Source of the DNA: Bacillus sp. AFS037270
GTDB lineage: Bacteria; Bacillota; Bacilli; Bacillales_B; DSM-18226
Reading direction: 5' to 3'
Assembly (NCBI RefSeq): GCF_002585305.1
Contig: NZ_NUNF01000039.1
Span: forward strand, 1-64,000
DNA length: 64,000 nucleotides
In this document: positions 6,386 through 15,911 of the stretch, one piece after another
How the letters are laid out: each line of letters begins with the position of its first letter
How positions within the stretch are numbered: the stretch's first letter is position 1
Notes under the pieces: model-generated
The model's database searches: none
What the model was told of the DNA's origin: nothing
What the model saw: the letters and a program-made list of their open reading frames with translations, nothing else
Position numbers and translations under genes: made by a program

Positions 6386-8170
6386 ATGGATGTCTTAAGT
6401 TTAGACCCTTATTTACATGTTCGTACTGCGAAAAATCCAGTATACGCTCCTGTTGGTAACAAGTTACGCTTTATTGCTGATTATACTGGTGTACCTCAAG
6501 TATGGGAGCTCGATCGAGGTGAAGCCTGGCCTGCCCAAGTCTCTTTTACACAGGATAGAATAACCCTTATTAAGTATGTAAACGGTACATCTAATTTAAT
6601 TATTGGGATGGATATTAAGGGAAATGAAAATGAGCAATTATACTTACTAAAGAAAGATAATAAACTAATAGATCTGACAAACTCACCAGAACATATTCAT
6701 CATTATGGAGGAAGCTCTCCTGATGGAAAATGGATTGCCTGGTCTAGTAATCGCCGGCAACCAGCCTATTTTGATATATACATTCAAAATCTGGAAACAC
6801 TAGAAATCCTTCTTGTTTATTCGGATAATGGGCTATTTTCATCCCTTAAATGGGCTCCAAAAGGAAATTCTCTATTAATTGAGAAAACAAATACACCTCT
6901 TGATAATGATTTAGGTATACTTGACCTTTCAACTGGAAGGGTGAACTGGATAACAAAACATTCAGGGGAAGCAAGCTTTAAAAATGTTCATTTTAATAAG
7001 GATGGAACTCATCTCTATTTATTATCCAATAAAGATAGAGAATTCTTTGGGCTTGCATTTATTAACTTAAAAACAAAACATTTCGATTGGATGGAGCATG
7101 GAGAGTGGGATTTCGAAAATCTAGAAATGAGTAATGATAAAGATAAGCTTGCCTTTACGATAAATGAAGGGGGAATTTCCAAAGGGATTATTTTAGACTT
7201 AAACACAAGCTATCTTTATACATGGAAAACACCACTTGGTGTCATATCAAAAATGAAATTTTCCCCTGATAATCAAAAACTGGCATATCAATTTAATGGA
7301 CCAGCATATCCACCTGATATATGGGAACTTGATCTCAAAACAATACAAGCTGAGAGGCTTACATATGTTTCCCGATCACCAGCTCTGAGGGATAAATTGA
7401 TTGAACCTGAAATCATAACCTTCCGCTCCTTTGACAACCTTCAGATTCCAGCATTTTACTACAAACCGAAAAACATCACTAAAAAACTGCCTGTTGTCCT
7501 TTATATTCACGGGGGTCCTGAGAGCCAAAGCCGTGCTGTTTACAACTCGATCCAGCAATATTTATTAAATCTTGGTTATGCTGTTTGTGCACCAAACGTT
7601 CGGGGTAGTACGGGCTACGGAAAAACGTACACCCATCTTGATGATGCCCAAAAAAGATTAGATGCTGTAACGGATCTGATTTATTTAGTTGAATGGCTAA
7701 AGACAAATAGGAGCATAGATTTTGAAAGGATTGCCATAATGGGCGGCAGCTATGGTGGGTTTATGGTTCTTGCTGCCATTAGCCATTTTCCTAAGTATTG
7801 GTCTGCCGCCATTGATATTGTGGGAATGTCAAGTCTTAGAACTTTCCTTGAAACAACAAGCCCCTGGCGTAAGAAGCAAAGGGAGACTGAATATGGAACA
7901 ATAGAAAGAGACGGAAAATTTTTTGATAGAATTGATCCATTGAATCATACAGATAGAATCACTTCCCCGCTAATGGTTCTCCATGGGGAAAATGATCCCC
8001 GTGTCCCGATAACAGAATCCGAGCAAATGGTAAATAAATTAAAGGAACGAAATCATCAAGTTGAATTTATTCGGTTTGAAGATGAAGGCCATAAATTCGA
8101 AAAACTTAAAAATAAAAGTACTGCCTATAAAGAAATGATACAATTTCTCAATCGGCATATTGGTAAGTGA
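6386..8170 (+). CDS. S9 family serine peptidase (acylaminoacyl/dipeptidyl peptidase type)
   Basis: A 594-residue protein with an N-terminal TolB/beta-propeller region (repeated SPDGKWIAWSS, SPDNQKLAY-type blades up to about residue 330) and a C-terminal alpha/beta hydrolase. The catalytic triad can be read as Ser in MGGSYGG (about residue 455), Asp in HGENDPRVP (about 536) and His in EDEGHKF (about 568); HGGPESQ forms the oxyanion region. This is the prolyl-oligopeptidase-like layout that trims short or N-blocked peptides. There is no signal peptide, so it is probably cytosolic. ATG 6386 follows AAAGGGAG. It is monocistronic, with hairpins on both sides. Confidence 0.9.
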   Translation: MDVLSLDPYLHVRTAKNPVYAPVGNKLRFIADYTGVPQVWELDRGEAWPAQVSFTQDRITLIKYVNGTSNLIIGMDIKGNENEQLYLLKKDNKLIDLTNSPEHIHHYGGSSPDGKWIAWSSNRRQPAYFDIYIQNLETLEILLVYSDNGLFSSLKWAPKGNSLLIEKTNTPLDNDLGILDLSTGRVNWITKHSGEASFKNVHFNKDGTHLYLLSNKDREFFGLAFINLKTKHFDWMEHGEWDFENLEMSNDKDKLAFTINEGGISKGIILDLNTSYLYTWKTPLGVISKMKFSPDNQKLAYQFNGPAYPPDIWELDLKTIQAERLTYVSRSPALRDKLIEPEIITFRSFDNLQIPAFYYKPKNITKKLPVVLYIHGGPESQSRAVYNSIQQYLLNLGYAVCAPNVRGSTGYGKTYTHLDDAQKRLDAVTDLIYLVEWLKTNRSIDFERIAIMGGSYGGFMVLAAISHFPKYWSAAIDIVGMSSLRTFLETTSPWRKKQRETEYGTIERDGKFFDRIDPLNHTDRITSPLMVLHGENDPRVPITESEQMVNKLKERNHQVEFIRFEDEGHKFEKLKNKSTAYKEMIQFLNRHIGK

Positions 8171-8212
8171 TTTCTAAATGATGTCCTTTTATATCAGAAA
8201 GGAAATAAAAAG

Positions 8213-8246
8213 AATAGGAACTTCACAATGTGAGGTCCTATTTTCC
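8213..8246 (+). terminator. Terminator of the S9 peptidase
   Basis: AATAGGA and CTTCAC pair with GTGAG and TCCTATT around a three-base loop, with one bulge, and four T follow. Confidence 0.6.
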
Positions 8247-9098
8247 AGATGATGGTTTTCTGTTAGAAATATTAAAGCACAGTTCGTATAATATTATGGG
8301 ACTGCTCAAGTAGAGTTACCCACGTCACTAGTAAAAGTTGTTCAATAATGTTTAGGATATTCGTCTGACAAGTAAACAGTGGCAAAAAGGATACTTCTTG
8401 AGTCTTGAAAATGGTAGTTGGTTGTCTGGAATCTGAAGAAGGACCCAATCTAATCAATCGATTAATATCTTAAGTTGCCTTAGCTCGATACTCACATAGG
8501 CTAAGGCAGCCTAAGTTAAAGCCTAATGAATTTTACATAAAGTACTGGGCACTATGCATGATAAATCACAAAAAACTAATGCACATATTTTTAGCCATAT
8601 ATTACCTTCCGGGAGAAATTTGATAGGGAAGAAGTAAGAACAATGGAAAACATCCAATTTATAACATCAAGGAAAAACGAATGCAAAGATGGAGAAAATG
8701 GATAAATGATAATGTAATTCAATGTATCCGATCCAACAAAAAGTTTATTTTCAGTAATTACTCCTAAAAAGAATAGGTGAAAAATCCTCTGCATTGCATG
8801 TTCTATTAATAGTTTTTCAGTATAGGAAGTATTAGTATATATTTTGTTTGAATTTTGGAAGAGCCAAGATTGCTTATCGAACTTAATGTTAAATAAGTTC
8901 AAGCAAATTCTTAAATTGGCGGATTTGACAAAGGTACAAGTGATTTCTTTTGAGAAATACTAGTGATTCTTCCGAATATAGTTCATTAAAGCCTGTCAAT
9001 TTAGCGCTGGTGAACACAAACTAGGACTCTCCAAAACTTTCAATCAGTTAAAAGCAGTATGTAAATTAGTTAATGGAAATTCAAATTTAAATTCCTAG
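8247..9098. other. Non-coding stretch of about 850 bases
   Basis: No frame here shows a ribosome site and conserved-looking protein together. One hairpin, GCCTTAGC (8477-8484) with GCTAAGGC (8500-8507), is visible. TATAAT at 8287 precedes GGGACTGC at 8297, the exact complement of the selC acceptor strand, but no tRNA fold follows. The region looks like eroded sequence. Confidence 0.4.
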
Positions 9099-9162
9099 TT
9101 GACACATTGGATTAATTTGTTTATTATAATGTAATAGATACATAATATTCCAAAAATGTATA
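9099..9162 (+). promoter_or_regulatory. Promoter of the sulfur/amino-acid operon with possible CymR-like box
   Basis: TTGACA at 9099-9104 is followed by TATTAT at 9122-9127 (17-base spacer) or TATAAT at 9125. Immediately downstream the minus strand reads ATACATTTTTGGAAT (9147-9161), similar to the ATAC...GGAAT half-sites bound by the cysteine repressor CymR in Bacillus. The operator is a guess from likeness and from the operon content. Confidence 0.5.
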
Positions 9163-9195
9163 TAAAACGTATGAGCTTAGCTTATCAGTCAACTG

Positions 9196-9233
9196 AAGGC
9201 TGCTTCCATTCTAAATGGGAGCAGTCTTTTTTA
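9196..9233 (+). terminator. Leader attenuator hairpin
   Basis: A 15-pair stem with two G-U pairs, 9196-9210 with 9214-9228, a CTA loop and a T run to 9233. It lies between the promoter and the first gene, 27 bases before its ATG. The leader does not contain S-box or T-box consensus segments, so the control mechanism is open. Confidence 0.75.
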
Positions 9234-9259
9234 TTTAGTGTTAGAAGGGAGCAAAGAGC

Positions 9260-10444
9260 ATGCAGGACTTATTTGTAAAAAATAGCAAACAGCGTAAGTG
9301 GCTTGAACGGCTGTACCCATTAGAAGCGGACTTTAAAGCACAAGCCTCGCAAATCGACAAGGAGGGCAGCTTCCCTAGGGAGAATATCCAGGCGTTAAGA
9401 AAAATCGGTTATACCAAATTGACCTTACCAGAGGAATTTGGCGGGGCAGGATTTTCTCTATATGATACCATTCTCTTACAAGAAAAACTGGGAAGCTATG
9501 ATGGCAGCACCGCGTTATCGATTGGATGGACATTAATGACCGTTGGGGAATTATTTGAAAATCGGTATTGGAATCCAGAAAAGTTAGCCTTTTTTGCTGA
9601 AGAAGTGAACGATGGGGCCATCATTAACCGAGCAGTAAGCGAAATGGCTACAGGCAGCCCCATTCGCGGGGGCCGGCCCGAAACAAGTGCTAAGCGTGTG
9701 GCTGGCAAATGGGTGATTAATGGGCGGAAGAGCTATACAACCTGCTCACCGGAACTGGATTATTTTTTAACTTCTGCTTGGATAGAAGAAAAAGGAACGG
9801 TAGGATTTTTGCTGATTCCAAAAGAAGCGGAAGGACTAACCATCGAGGAAAATTGGAATGTGATCGCGATGCGTGGTACCGGCAGCCATGATCTTGTATT
9901 AGAAAACGTGATAGTGGATGAGTCGGACTTAGTCGAAATTCCCAGTTATCATACGGGGTTTAAACTGAATGGCTGGGGTCTGCTGATTCCTGCCACCTAT
10001 TTAGGGATCGCGCAGGCGGCCAGGGACTATGCACTCGAATTTGCCAATACCCATTCACCCAATAGTATTAAGGGTCCAATCGCTCAGCTGCCGAACGTGC
10101 AGGCGTTATTAGGCGAGATGGACTTGGAATTATACAAAGCAAGATTTGCCCTATATGGTACGGCAGACGCTTACATTGATGAGGATCGTCAATCGGATAT
10201 CACAAATGAAGCACTTGTAGCCAAACATATTGTGACCAACTCCGCGATTAGGGTGGTCGACAAAGCTATGCGATTAGTCGGAGCAAAAAGCTTACAGCTG
10301 ACCAATCCACTGCAGCGTTATTACCGAGATGTTCGGGCAGGCCTGCATAATCCGCCAATGGATGATCTAACCATTTTAAAATTAGCTCAAACAGCTATTC
10401 AACAATATGAATCTAAGGGAGGAAAAGACAATGAAAATGAATAA
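9260..10444 (+). CDS. ydbM: Acyl-CoA-dehydrogenase-like flavoprotein (YdbM-like)
   Basis: A 394-residue protein with the acyl-CoA dehydrogenase fold: N-terminal helical domain with TLPEEFGGAGFSLYDT, central beta domain with SEMATGSP and AMRGTGSHDL flavin contacts, and a C-terminal helical domain. B. subtilis YdbM and the SfnC/DszC group share this plan; several use reduced flavin to oxidise sulfur compounds rather than acyl-CoA. It lacks a clear catalytic Glu in the usual place, which fits such a role. The ATG follows GAAGGGAG. Its end overlaps the next gene by 14 bases, so it is translationally coupled to a cystine-type importer, which suggests processing of an imported organosulfur compound (inference). 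Confidence 0.75.
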   Translation: MQDLFVKNSKQRKWLERLYPLEADFKAQASQIDKEGSFPRENIQALRKIGYTKLTLPEEFGGAGFSLYDTILLQEKLGSYDGSTALSIGWTLMTVGELFENRYWNPEKLAFFAEEVNDGAIINRAVSEMATGSPIRGGRPETSAKRVAGKWVINGRKSYTTCSPELDYFLTSAWIEEKGTVGFLLIPKEAEGLTIEENWNVIAMRGTGSHDLVLENVIVDESDLVEIPSYHTGFKLNGWGLLIPATYLGIAQAARDYALEFANTHSPNSIKGPIAQLPNVQALLGEMDLELYKARFALYGTADAYIDEDRQSDITNEALVAKHIVTNSAIRVVDKAMRLVGAKSLQLTNPLQRYYRDVRAGLHNPPMDDLTILKLAQTAIQQYESKGGKDNENE

Positions 10445-11303
10445 GTTTTTTAAAATCGCCGCTACAGGAATCGCTTTAGTAACCCTCATCGCAGGCTGCG
10501 GCTCAACGGCAACAACTGGGGCAAAATCGGATGCGGGAGCTGTTAAGAAAGAAGTCAGAAAAGTAAAAGTAGCGTTTGATCAAGGTGGTAAACCAATCGG
10601 ATACCTAGATGAAAAGGGCAACCCAACGGGATATGAAATTGAAGTCATGAAATTAGTGGATAAGGCATTGCCAGAATATGAATTCGAATATGTGCCAACA
10701 TCCAGTGAAGACTTATTGGTAGGGGTGCAGCAAGGCAAATATCAAGTAGGGGTAAAAAATGCCTGGTTCACAGAGGAAAGAACGAAGAGTTATATCTTTC
10801 CGAAAGAATTCCTCGGACTCAGCGGCGTTGGCATTTTGTTAAAAAAGAAAAACGAAAATATAAAAGACTTATCAGACTTTGCTAAAGCTAAGCTTTCGTT
10901 AGCACCTATTGCGGCAAGTAATGCTCAATATACCATTGTGGATGAGTATAACCAAGCCAATCCAGACAATAAAGTTAAACTGGAAGCCGGAGATGCATTC
11001 TCAGTGGATGTCGTTCAATGGGTAAATGAAGGACGTGTAGATGGAGGCATTTATTTGGGAGCAACGTATGAAAAGCAAGTTCTTGCAAAGGACGGTCCTT
11101 ATCATAATTTAGCAAATGACCTTGTTTTTAATGAGTTTGCAGTTGTCAAAACGTGGCCATTATTCAACAAAAAAGAACAAGAATTTGCAGATGCCTATGA
11201 TCAAGCCATCAAGAAAATAAAAGGGGAAAAGAAGACAAACAAACTGATGGTTAAGTTCTATAATACTGATTTATTTAAACTATTGGATACTGTAAAAAGG
11301 TAA
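10431..11303 (+). CDS. Amino-acid ABC transporter substrate-binding lipoprotein (TcyJ/K-like)
   Basis: A 290-residue lipoprotein: short basic N-terminus, hydrophobic segment and lipobox LIAGC, with Cys near residue 23. The mature part is a family-3 polar amino-acid binding protein with KVAFDQGGKPIGYLDEKG near the start and paired lobes around VGVKNAWFTEERTKSY. It delivers a ligand to the permease pair encoded next. ATG 10431 follows GGAGG; a second ATG at 10437 is possible. With two permeases and one ATPase behind it, the set resembles the L-cystine importer TcyJKLMN of B. subtilis but has only one binding protein. Confidence 0.85.
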   Translation: MKMNKFFKIAATGIALVTLIAGCGSTATTGAKSDAGAVKKEVRKVKVAFDQGGKPIGYLDEKGNPTGYEIEVMKLVDKALPEYEFEYVPTSSEDLLVGVQQGKYQVGVKNAWFTEERTKSYIFPKEFLGLSGVGILLKKKNENIKDLSDFAKAKLSLAPIAASNAQYTIVDEYNQANPDNKVKLEAGDAFSVDVVQWVNEGRVDGGIYLGATYEKQVLAKDGPYHNLANDLVFNEFAVVKTWPLFNKKEQEFADAYDQAIKKIKGEKKTNKLMVKFYNTDLFKLLDTVKR

Positions 11304-11324
11304 CCATCTAAATAGAGGTGGAAT

Positions 11325-12032
11325 ATGCAAACGTATTTTGATAGTACTTACATTTGGGGAGCATTGCCACAACTTCTTTCGTTTTTACACGTAACCTTTA
11401 TAGTTGCAGGTCTATCGGTTTTGTTCGGTACGATTCTAGGATTTATCTTAGCCGTAATGAAACTCGGAACGAGTACGGCTGCCAGAAAAATTGCCAATGG
11501 GTTTACCACCATATTAAGGTGTACCCCTTCTATTGTTCTTTTATTTTTAGTGTATTACGGGCTTCCGGCAATAGCCAGTAACTTTGGTACAGAACTGAAT
11601 CATCTTCACACTTCGATTTATGTTGTGATTACCTTTTCGCTGCAATTTGGGGCCTTCATGTCTGAGGTGATGAGAACGGCCTATGAAGCGATCGACCGGG
11701 GACAATATGAGGCAGCGGTTAGTGTCGGGCTTAGTCCTGCCCAGGCATTTCGGAGAATTGTGTTGCCGCAAGCATTTGTTGTCGCATTGCCCAATTTCGG
11801 CAACAGCCTCCTTGAATTAATGAAAGAAGGATCATTAGCGTATACTATTGGTTTGGTTGATATTATGGGGAAAGCAAGCCTTATTATTTCAAATAACTAT
11901 AATTCTCATTCCTTAGAAATTTATCTTGCCTTATCTCTTATATACTGGGTTTTATCCATTTTGATTGAACAGTTCTTTTCAAAGTTAGAAAAGATTTTTA
12001 GTAAAGGTAAACTGGTTATAAAAACGACATAG
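11325..12032 (+). CDS. tcyL: ABC transporter permease (TcyL-like)
   Basis: A 235-residue membrane protein with about five helices and the His/Glu/Gln-type permease EAA loop EAAVSVGLSPAQAFRRIVLPQA (residues about 125-146) that docks on the ATPase. RCTPSIVLLFL marks helix 3. The start follows AGAGGTGG. It pairs with the next permease as a heterodimer in the plasma membrane; substrate is probably cystine or a related sulfur amino acid, judged from gene order and the YdbM-like partner. Confidence 0.75.
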   Translation: MQTYFDSTYIWGALPQLLSFLHVTFIVAGLSVLFGTILGFILAVMKLGTSTAARKIANGFTTILRCTPSIVLLFLVYYGLPAIASNFGTELNHLHTSIYVVITFSLQFGAFMSEVMRTAYEAIDRGQYEAAVSVGLSPAQAFRRIVLPQAFVVALPNFGNSLLELMKEGSLAYTIGLVDIMGKASLIISNNYNSHSLEIYLALSLIYWVLSILIEQFFSKLEKIFSKGKLVIKTT

Positions 12033-12043
12033 GGGGTGACAGC

Positions 12044-12757
12044 ATGTCGGTCGGATTGGATGTTTCATTTTTAGTAAAAACCTTTTTTGTTGCATTATCT
12101 GGAGTGCCTATAGCCTTACTCATTACGATTGTCTCCTTACTCATTGCTCTGCCTTCAGGATTTTTGCTCGCCTTATCACGGATTAATCGAATTCCAGTGA
12201 TAAGCCAGTTGGCACGAGTCTATGTTTCGTTTGTGAGAGGGACTCCTGTCATTGTTCAAATTTTTATTATTTTTACAAGTGTTCCGTTACTATTGGCTCC
12301 CATATTCGAGAAGTATCATGTTAAAACGAGTATCTACGATATCAATCCGATTTGGTACGCATTTATTGTTTTCTCGTTGAATACAACGGCTATTTTAATA
12401 GAAGTATTTCGTTCTGCTATTAGCACGGTCAGTAAGGGGCAGCTGGAAGCAGCTTATTCCGTTGGGTTGAACAATGTGCAAGCGTTTAGAAGAATACTCA
12501 TTCCACAAATATTAGTGGTGGCATTGCCCAATATTTGTACAGCAACGGTCAATCTTATTAAAGCTACCTCTTTGGGTTATGCTTTGTCATTGAGAGAGAT
12601 TACGTTAAAAGCTCAAGTGGCGGCCAATGTTGGCTACAATTTTATTGAAGCGTACATCGATATCTTTCTTGTCTATCTCATTTTATGCAGCTTAGTGGAA
12701 ACCTTATTTAAGCTGTATGAAAAACGGTTAAGGAAGTATAAAGCAGCCGCTGCCTAA
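12044..12757 (+). CDS. tcyM: ABC transporter permease (TcyM-like)
   Basis: A 237-residue membrane protein of the same family as the preceding gene, with the EAA loop [21 protein letters not shown] and [10 protein letters not shown] in helix 3. It starts 12 bases after its neighbour behind AGGGGGTGA. The two-permease arrangement is characteristic of TcyLMN-type importers rather than homodimeric GlnP-type ones. Confidence 0.75.
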   Translation: MSVGLDVSFLVKTFFVALSGVPIALLITIVSLLIALPSGFLLALSRINRIPVISQLARVYVSFVRGTPVIVQIFIIFTSVPLLLAPIFEKYHVKTSIYDINPIWYAFIVFSLNTTAILIEVFRSAISTVSKGQLEAAYSVGLNNVQAFRRILIPQILVVALPNICTATVNLIKATSLGYALSLREITLKAQVAANVGYNFIEAYIDIFLVYLILCSLVETLFKLYEKRLRKYKAAAA

Positions 12758-12779
12758 GATCATGATTGGAGGCAAAGTC

Positions 12780-13535
12780 ATGTTAGAGATTAAAAATATC
12801 CACAAGTCCTTTGGTAAGAATGAGATTTTAAAAGGAGTAGATTTACAGATTGATAGGGGTGATGTGGTTGTCATTCTTGGCCCGAGTGGCTCTGGTAAGA
12901 CCACATTGCTTCGGTGCATTAACTTTCTTGAACGAGCCGATCAGGGGCAAGCCATTTTTGGTGATATTCATGTAAACCTTAAATCAGCAACCAAAAAACA
13001 AATACATCAAATCAGGCAAAAGATTGCTTTTGTGTTTCAGAATTATAATCTGTTTACGAATAAAACAATATTAGAGAATGTGACAGAAGGTCTTATCATT
13101 GGAAGAAAGGTTCCGAAAGCAGATGCCAATGAGTTGGGGCAACAGGCCTTGGCGAAGGTCGGATTGGCAGATAAATTGAATGCCTACCCTAGTGAACTGT
13201 CTGGCGGTCAGCAGCAGCGGGTTGGCATTGCAAGAGCGATTGCGTTAAATCCAGATATTATTTTATTTGATGAACCAACGTCTGCACTGGATCCAGAATT
13301 AGTCGGCGAAGTCTTAACCGTCATGAAAAATATTGCAAAAGAAGGAACAACCATGTTAGTGGTGACCCATGAAATGTCTTTTGCAAAGGATGTAGCCAAC
13401 CGAGTCATCTTTATGGATGGCGGTGTGATTGTAGAAGAGAATTCTCCAATGGAAATTTTCTCAAGACCAAAAGAAGAAAGAACGCAGCATTTCTTAAGAC
13501 GGGTCATACCTGAGGATTTTATTTATAATATTTAA
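12780..13535 (+). CDS. tcyN: Amino-acid ABC transporter ATPase (TcyN-like)
   Basis: A 251-residue ATPase with Walker A GPSGSGKT (about 32-39), Q-loop VFQNYNLF, signature LSGGQQQR, Walker [13 protein letters not shown] and H-loop VVTHEMS. It is the engine of the importer. ATG 12780 follows GGAGG at eight bases; an upstream in-frame ATG at 12762 lies before that ribosome site and is rejected. Last gene of the operon, followed by a terminator. Confidence 0.85.
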   Translation: MLEIKNIHKSFGKNEILKGVDLQIDRGDVVVILGPSGSGKTTLLRCINFLERADQGQAIFGDIHVNLKSATKKQIHQIRQKIAFVFQNYNLFTNKTILENVTEGLIIGRKVPKADANELGQQALAKVGLADKLNAYPSELSGGQQQRVGIARAIALNPDIILFDEPTSALDPELVGEVLTVMKNIAKEGTTMLVVTHEMSFAKDVANRVIFMDGGVIVEENSPMEIFSRPKEERTQHFLRRVIPEDFIYNI

Positions 13536-13543
13536 TGAATGAG

Positions 13544-13569
13544 AAACCTCTAGAAATGGAGGTTTTTCT
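13544..13569 (+). terminator. Terminator of the cystine-type operon
   Basis: AAACCTC (13544-13550) pairs with GAGGTTT (13559-13565) and runs into T. From 13570 to 13968 I see only AT-rich sequence without genes. Confidence 0.75.
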
Positions 13570-13968
13570 TCATTGCTCCCATCACAATGTCTTGTAACTA
13601 ACACTTTAATCTGATTTGGTATAAAAAGATTAAAGTTTAATGATTTAGTTATAATTATATTTATTGGTTAAAATTAACTTTCATGTAAACGTGGATTAGA
13701 AAAAACAAATTAGACGAATGGGTCTGGTATCTAGGTTTAGCATTATAAGGTTCATTGTCAAAATACAAGAAATGTCGTTTATCTGAATTTTTTTATCACT
13801 AATTATTCTATGCATCATTCTTAAGCACGAAATAGTGTTCAATGAAAAATAAAAACATTGTATCTTTAAATTTGTTCCACTTTAACAATGACTATAAAAA
13901 ATGGTCACACCTTTGGTAACAACTTGGTCACAGATTAGATGATTTTATAATTAATTAGATGGTTCGAA

Positions 13969-13992
13969 TTTTGTAAAAATATTTTTACAAAA
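13969..13992. promoter_or_regulatory. Perfect 24-base palindrome, candidate upstream activator site
   Basis: The arms TTTTGTAAAAAT (13969-13980) and its exact complement (13981-13992) abut without a gap. A weaker partial copy, AAAAAATATTTTAC, follows at about 13997-14010. It lies about 160 bases before the sigma-54 promoter, the distance typical of enhancer sites for bacterial enhancer-binding proteins, so the activator encoded at 18600 may bind here (inference). Confidence 0.55.
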
Positions 13993-14148
13993 AATAAAAA
14001 ATATTTTACAGAGTCTCAAAATTTTTTGGTATATTCGTTGTCTTATTTACTAAATCTTCAGGAATTAAGTGATTAATTTTGCCGAGAATAAAAGATTTTA
14101 AGGTTGAAAGAAGAACATTCACAAAATCTACAAATAAAGTTTAAAAAA

Positions 14149-14166
14149 TTGGCACAATTATTGCAA
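14149..14166 (+). promoter_or_regulatory. Sigma-54 (-24/-12) promoter
   Basis: TTGGCACAATTATTGCAA matches the RpoN/SigL consensus TGGCAC-N5-TTGCW exactly, with the invariant GG and GC ten bases apart. It lies about 85 bases before the amidohydrolase start and no sigma-A promoter is evident. Transcription should need SigL and an AAA+ activator; one is encoded at 18600-19970. Confidence 0.85.
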
Positions 14167-14251
14167 TATCTAAAGGCGAGGAAGCAAATGATGAATTCAT
14201 CCTTCCGATGTAAGCGATTTCAGTATTAACAAAATGAGAGGAGAAGAAAGC

Positions 14252-15883
14252 ATGAGCCAAAGCAGCAATGAATTAACATTTATTAATGGGAAAATTTTTA
14301 CATCCAATCCAGAACAGCCTTATGCCAGTGCCATGGTCGTCCGAAATGGCAGGATTGCCTGGATCGGTGAAGAAGAAGATTTGAAAAAAATAGAAGGAAA
14401 GTGTGTCGACCTTAATGGTAAAAGAGTTCTTCCCGGATTGATTGACGCCCATTTACATCCGTTATATTTGGCTGGAGCTGCCAAGCAAATAGCTTGTACC
14501 CAGCCTCTAATTCATTCCATATCAGATTTACAAGAACAAATTCGTTTGGTGCTTGCATTACAATGTCAAGATTCCTGGATTCAAGGCTGGGGCTATGATG
14601 AAGGTAAATTATTAGAAGGAAGAGCCCCAACGCGCTGGGATTTGGATCAGGCAGCACCCGATGTTCCGGTAGTCATTACTCGAACTTGCGCCCATATCAT
14701 ATCAGTCAACAGTAAAGCATTGGAATTGGCAGGGATAACGAAGGATACTCCCGACCCGCAGGGTGGCAAAATTGACCGTGATGAAAACGGTGAGCCAACA
14801 GGTATTTTACGTGAGAATGCCAAAGATCTTGTTAATCAAGTCATGCCTGAAACGACATTGGAAGATGATGCGGCATTACTTGCAGAACTCAGCCCTGTTT
14901 TACTTTCACACGGGATTACAGCCATTACGGAATTAATGGGGCGGACAAAGCCAAATGGTTACTTAGAAATGTATCAATTGGCTACTGAAAAAGGACTAAA
15001 GCAGCGTTCCGTTCTTTATTATATTTGGGAAGATTTAAAAGAACATCCTGTCATTGAACAGCAAAAAATGGTAAGAGAAAATCAAATACACATTGGCGGA
15101 ATTAAATTGTTTTCCGACGGAAGTGTCTCCGGGCAAACAGCCTGGGTCAACCCGCCATTTTTAGGGGAGGAAGAAAATTATGGCATCCAAATGACAACCA
15201 GGGAAGAATTATTGGCTGCCGCAGAAGCAGCAAAAAAACATAACATCCAGCTTGTGATCCATGCCATGGGTGAACAGGCAATCGATTTGATTGTTGATAC
15301 CTTCTATGGGCAAAAAGGCTGGCTGACAGACGCACCATCGATCAGAATTGAGCATGCGGCCATGCCGACACCTGGTACACTGAAGCGGGCAGCAGAAACG
15401 GGAATTGCATTTGTTTCGCAACCCATCTTCCTGTTTGCAGAAATTGAAACCTATCTTCGTAATTTAGGTGCGGAACGAACTAAGCAAACCTATCCATTTA
15501 AAGCTATGTTAGAGGCTGGAATAAAAGTAGCATTTTCATCCGATGCTCCCGCCACCGCATGGGCTGACCCCGTAAATCCTTTCGTCGGAATCAAATCGGC
15601 CGTTACCCGTCTTGCCCACGACGGAACAGATACCGGAAAAACACAAAGGGTAGATGTTGAAACAGCGATTACGCTGTATACCCGAGCGGCACAGGAAATC
15701 ATCCGGATCCCAAATGTTGGCCAGCTGAAACCAGGCTTCCATGCCGACTTCATTGTCTTGGATATAGATTTATTGGTCATAGATCCGGAGGAAATTGATC
15801 AGATACAAGTAGTGGAAACCTATATGGCTGGTAATTTGGTTTATAAATTAGATTCAATCGAAAAATTAGTAGTAGAATCATAA
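14252..15883 (+). CDS. Metal-dependent amidohydrolase (YtcJ-like)
   Basis: A 543-residue amidohydrolase-3 protein. The metal-binding HLHP motif appears in [14 protein letters not shown] (about residue 66), further ligands lie in [13 protein letters not shown] and IRIEHAAM, and the catalytic Asp in [10 protein letters not shown]. Enzymes of this group hydrolyse amide or imide bonds of small metabolites in the cytosol. ATG 14252 follows GAGGAG; the upstream in-frame ATG at 14234 is inside the ribosome site and is rejected. It is the first gene under the sigma-54 promoter, with a carrier and an M20 hydrolase behind it, so the operon looks like a catabolic route for an N-acylated or amide nutrient (inference). 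Confidence 0.85.
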   Translation: MSQSSNELTFINGKIFTSNPEQPYASAMVVRNGRIAWIGEEEDLKKIEGKCVDLNGKRVLPGLIDAHLHPLYLAGAAKQIACTQPLIHSISDLQEQIRLVLALQCQDSWIQGWGYDEGKLLEGRAPTRWDLDQAAPDVPVVITRTCAHIISVNSKALELAGITKDTPDPQGGKIDRDENGEPTGILRENAKDLVNQVMPETTLEDDAALLAELSPVLLSHGITAITELMGRTKPNGYLEMYQLATEKGLKQRSVLYYIWEDLKEHPVIEQQKMVRENQIHIGGIKLFSDGSVSGQTAWVNPPFLGEEENYGIQMTTREELLAAAEAAKKHNIQLVIHAMGEQAIDLIVDTFYGQKGWLTDAPSIRIEHAAMPTPGTLKRAAETGIAFVSQPIFLFAEIETYLRNLGAERTKQTYPFKAMLEAGIKVAFSSDAPATAWADPVNPFVGIKSAVTRLAHDGTDTGKTQRVDVETAITLYTRAAQEIIRIPNVGQLKPGFHADFIVLDIDLLVIDPEEIDQIQVVETYMAGNLVYKLDSIEKLVVES

Positions 15884-15911
15884 AATTTCAACTAAAAGAG
15901 GATGGGATGGT

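Noticed and set aside
8287..8330. TATAAT followed by GGGACTGC, matching the missing 5' acceptor strand of selC.
   Set aside because: Only eight bases match, no D arm or anticodon stem follows, and such an 8-mer is expected by chance in 64 kb.
8591..8902. A 103-codon minus-strand open frame.
   Set aside because: No ribosome site and Phe/Ile/Ser-rich translation typical of AT-rich non-coding DNA.
9130..9260. Possible SAM (S-box) or T-box leader before the YdbM-like gene.
   Set aside because: The leader is too short and lacks the conserved S-box and T-box segments; only a plain terminator hairpin is present.
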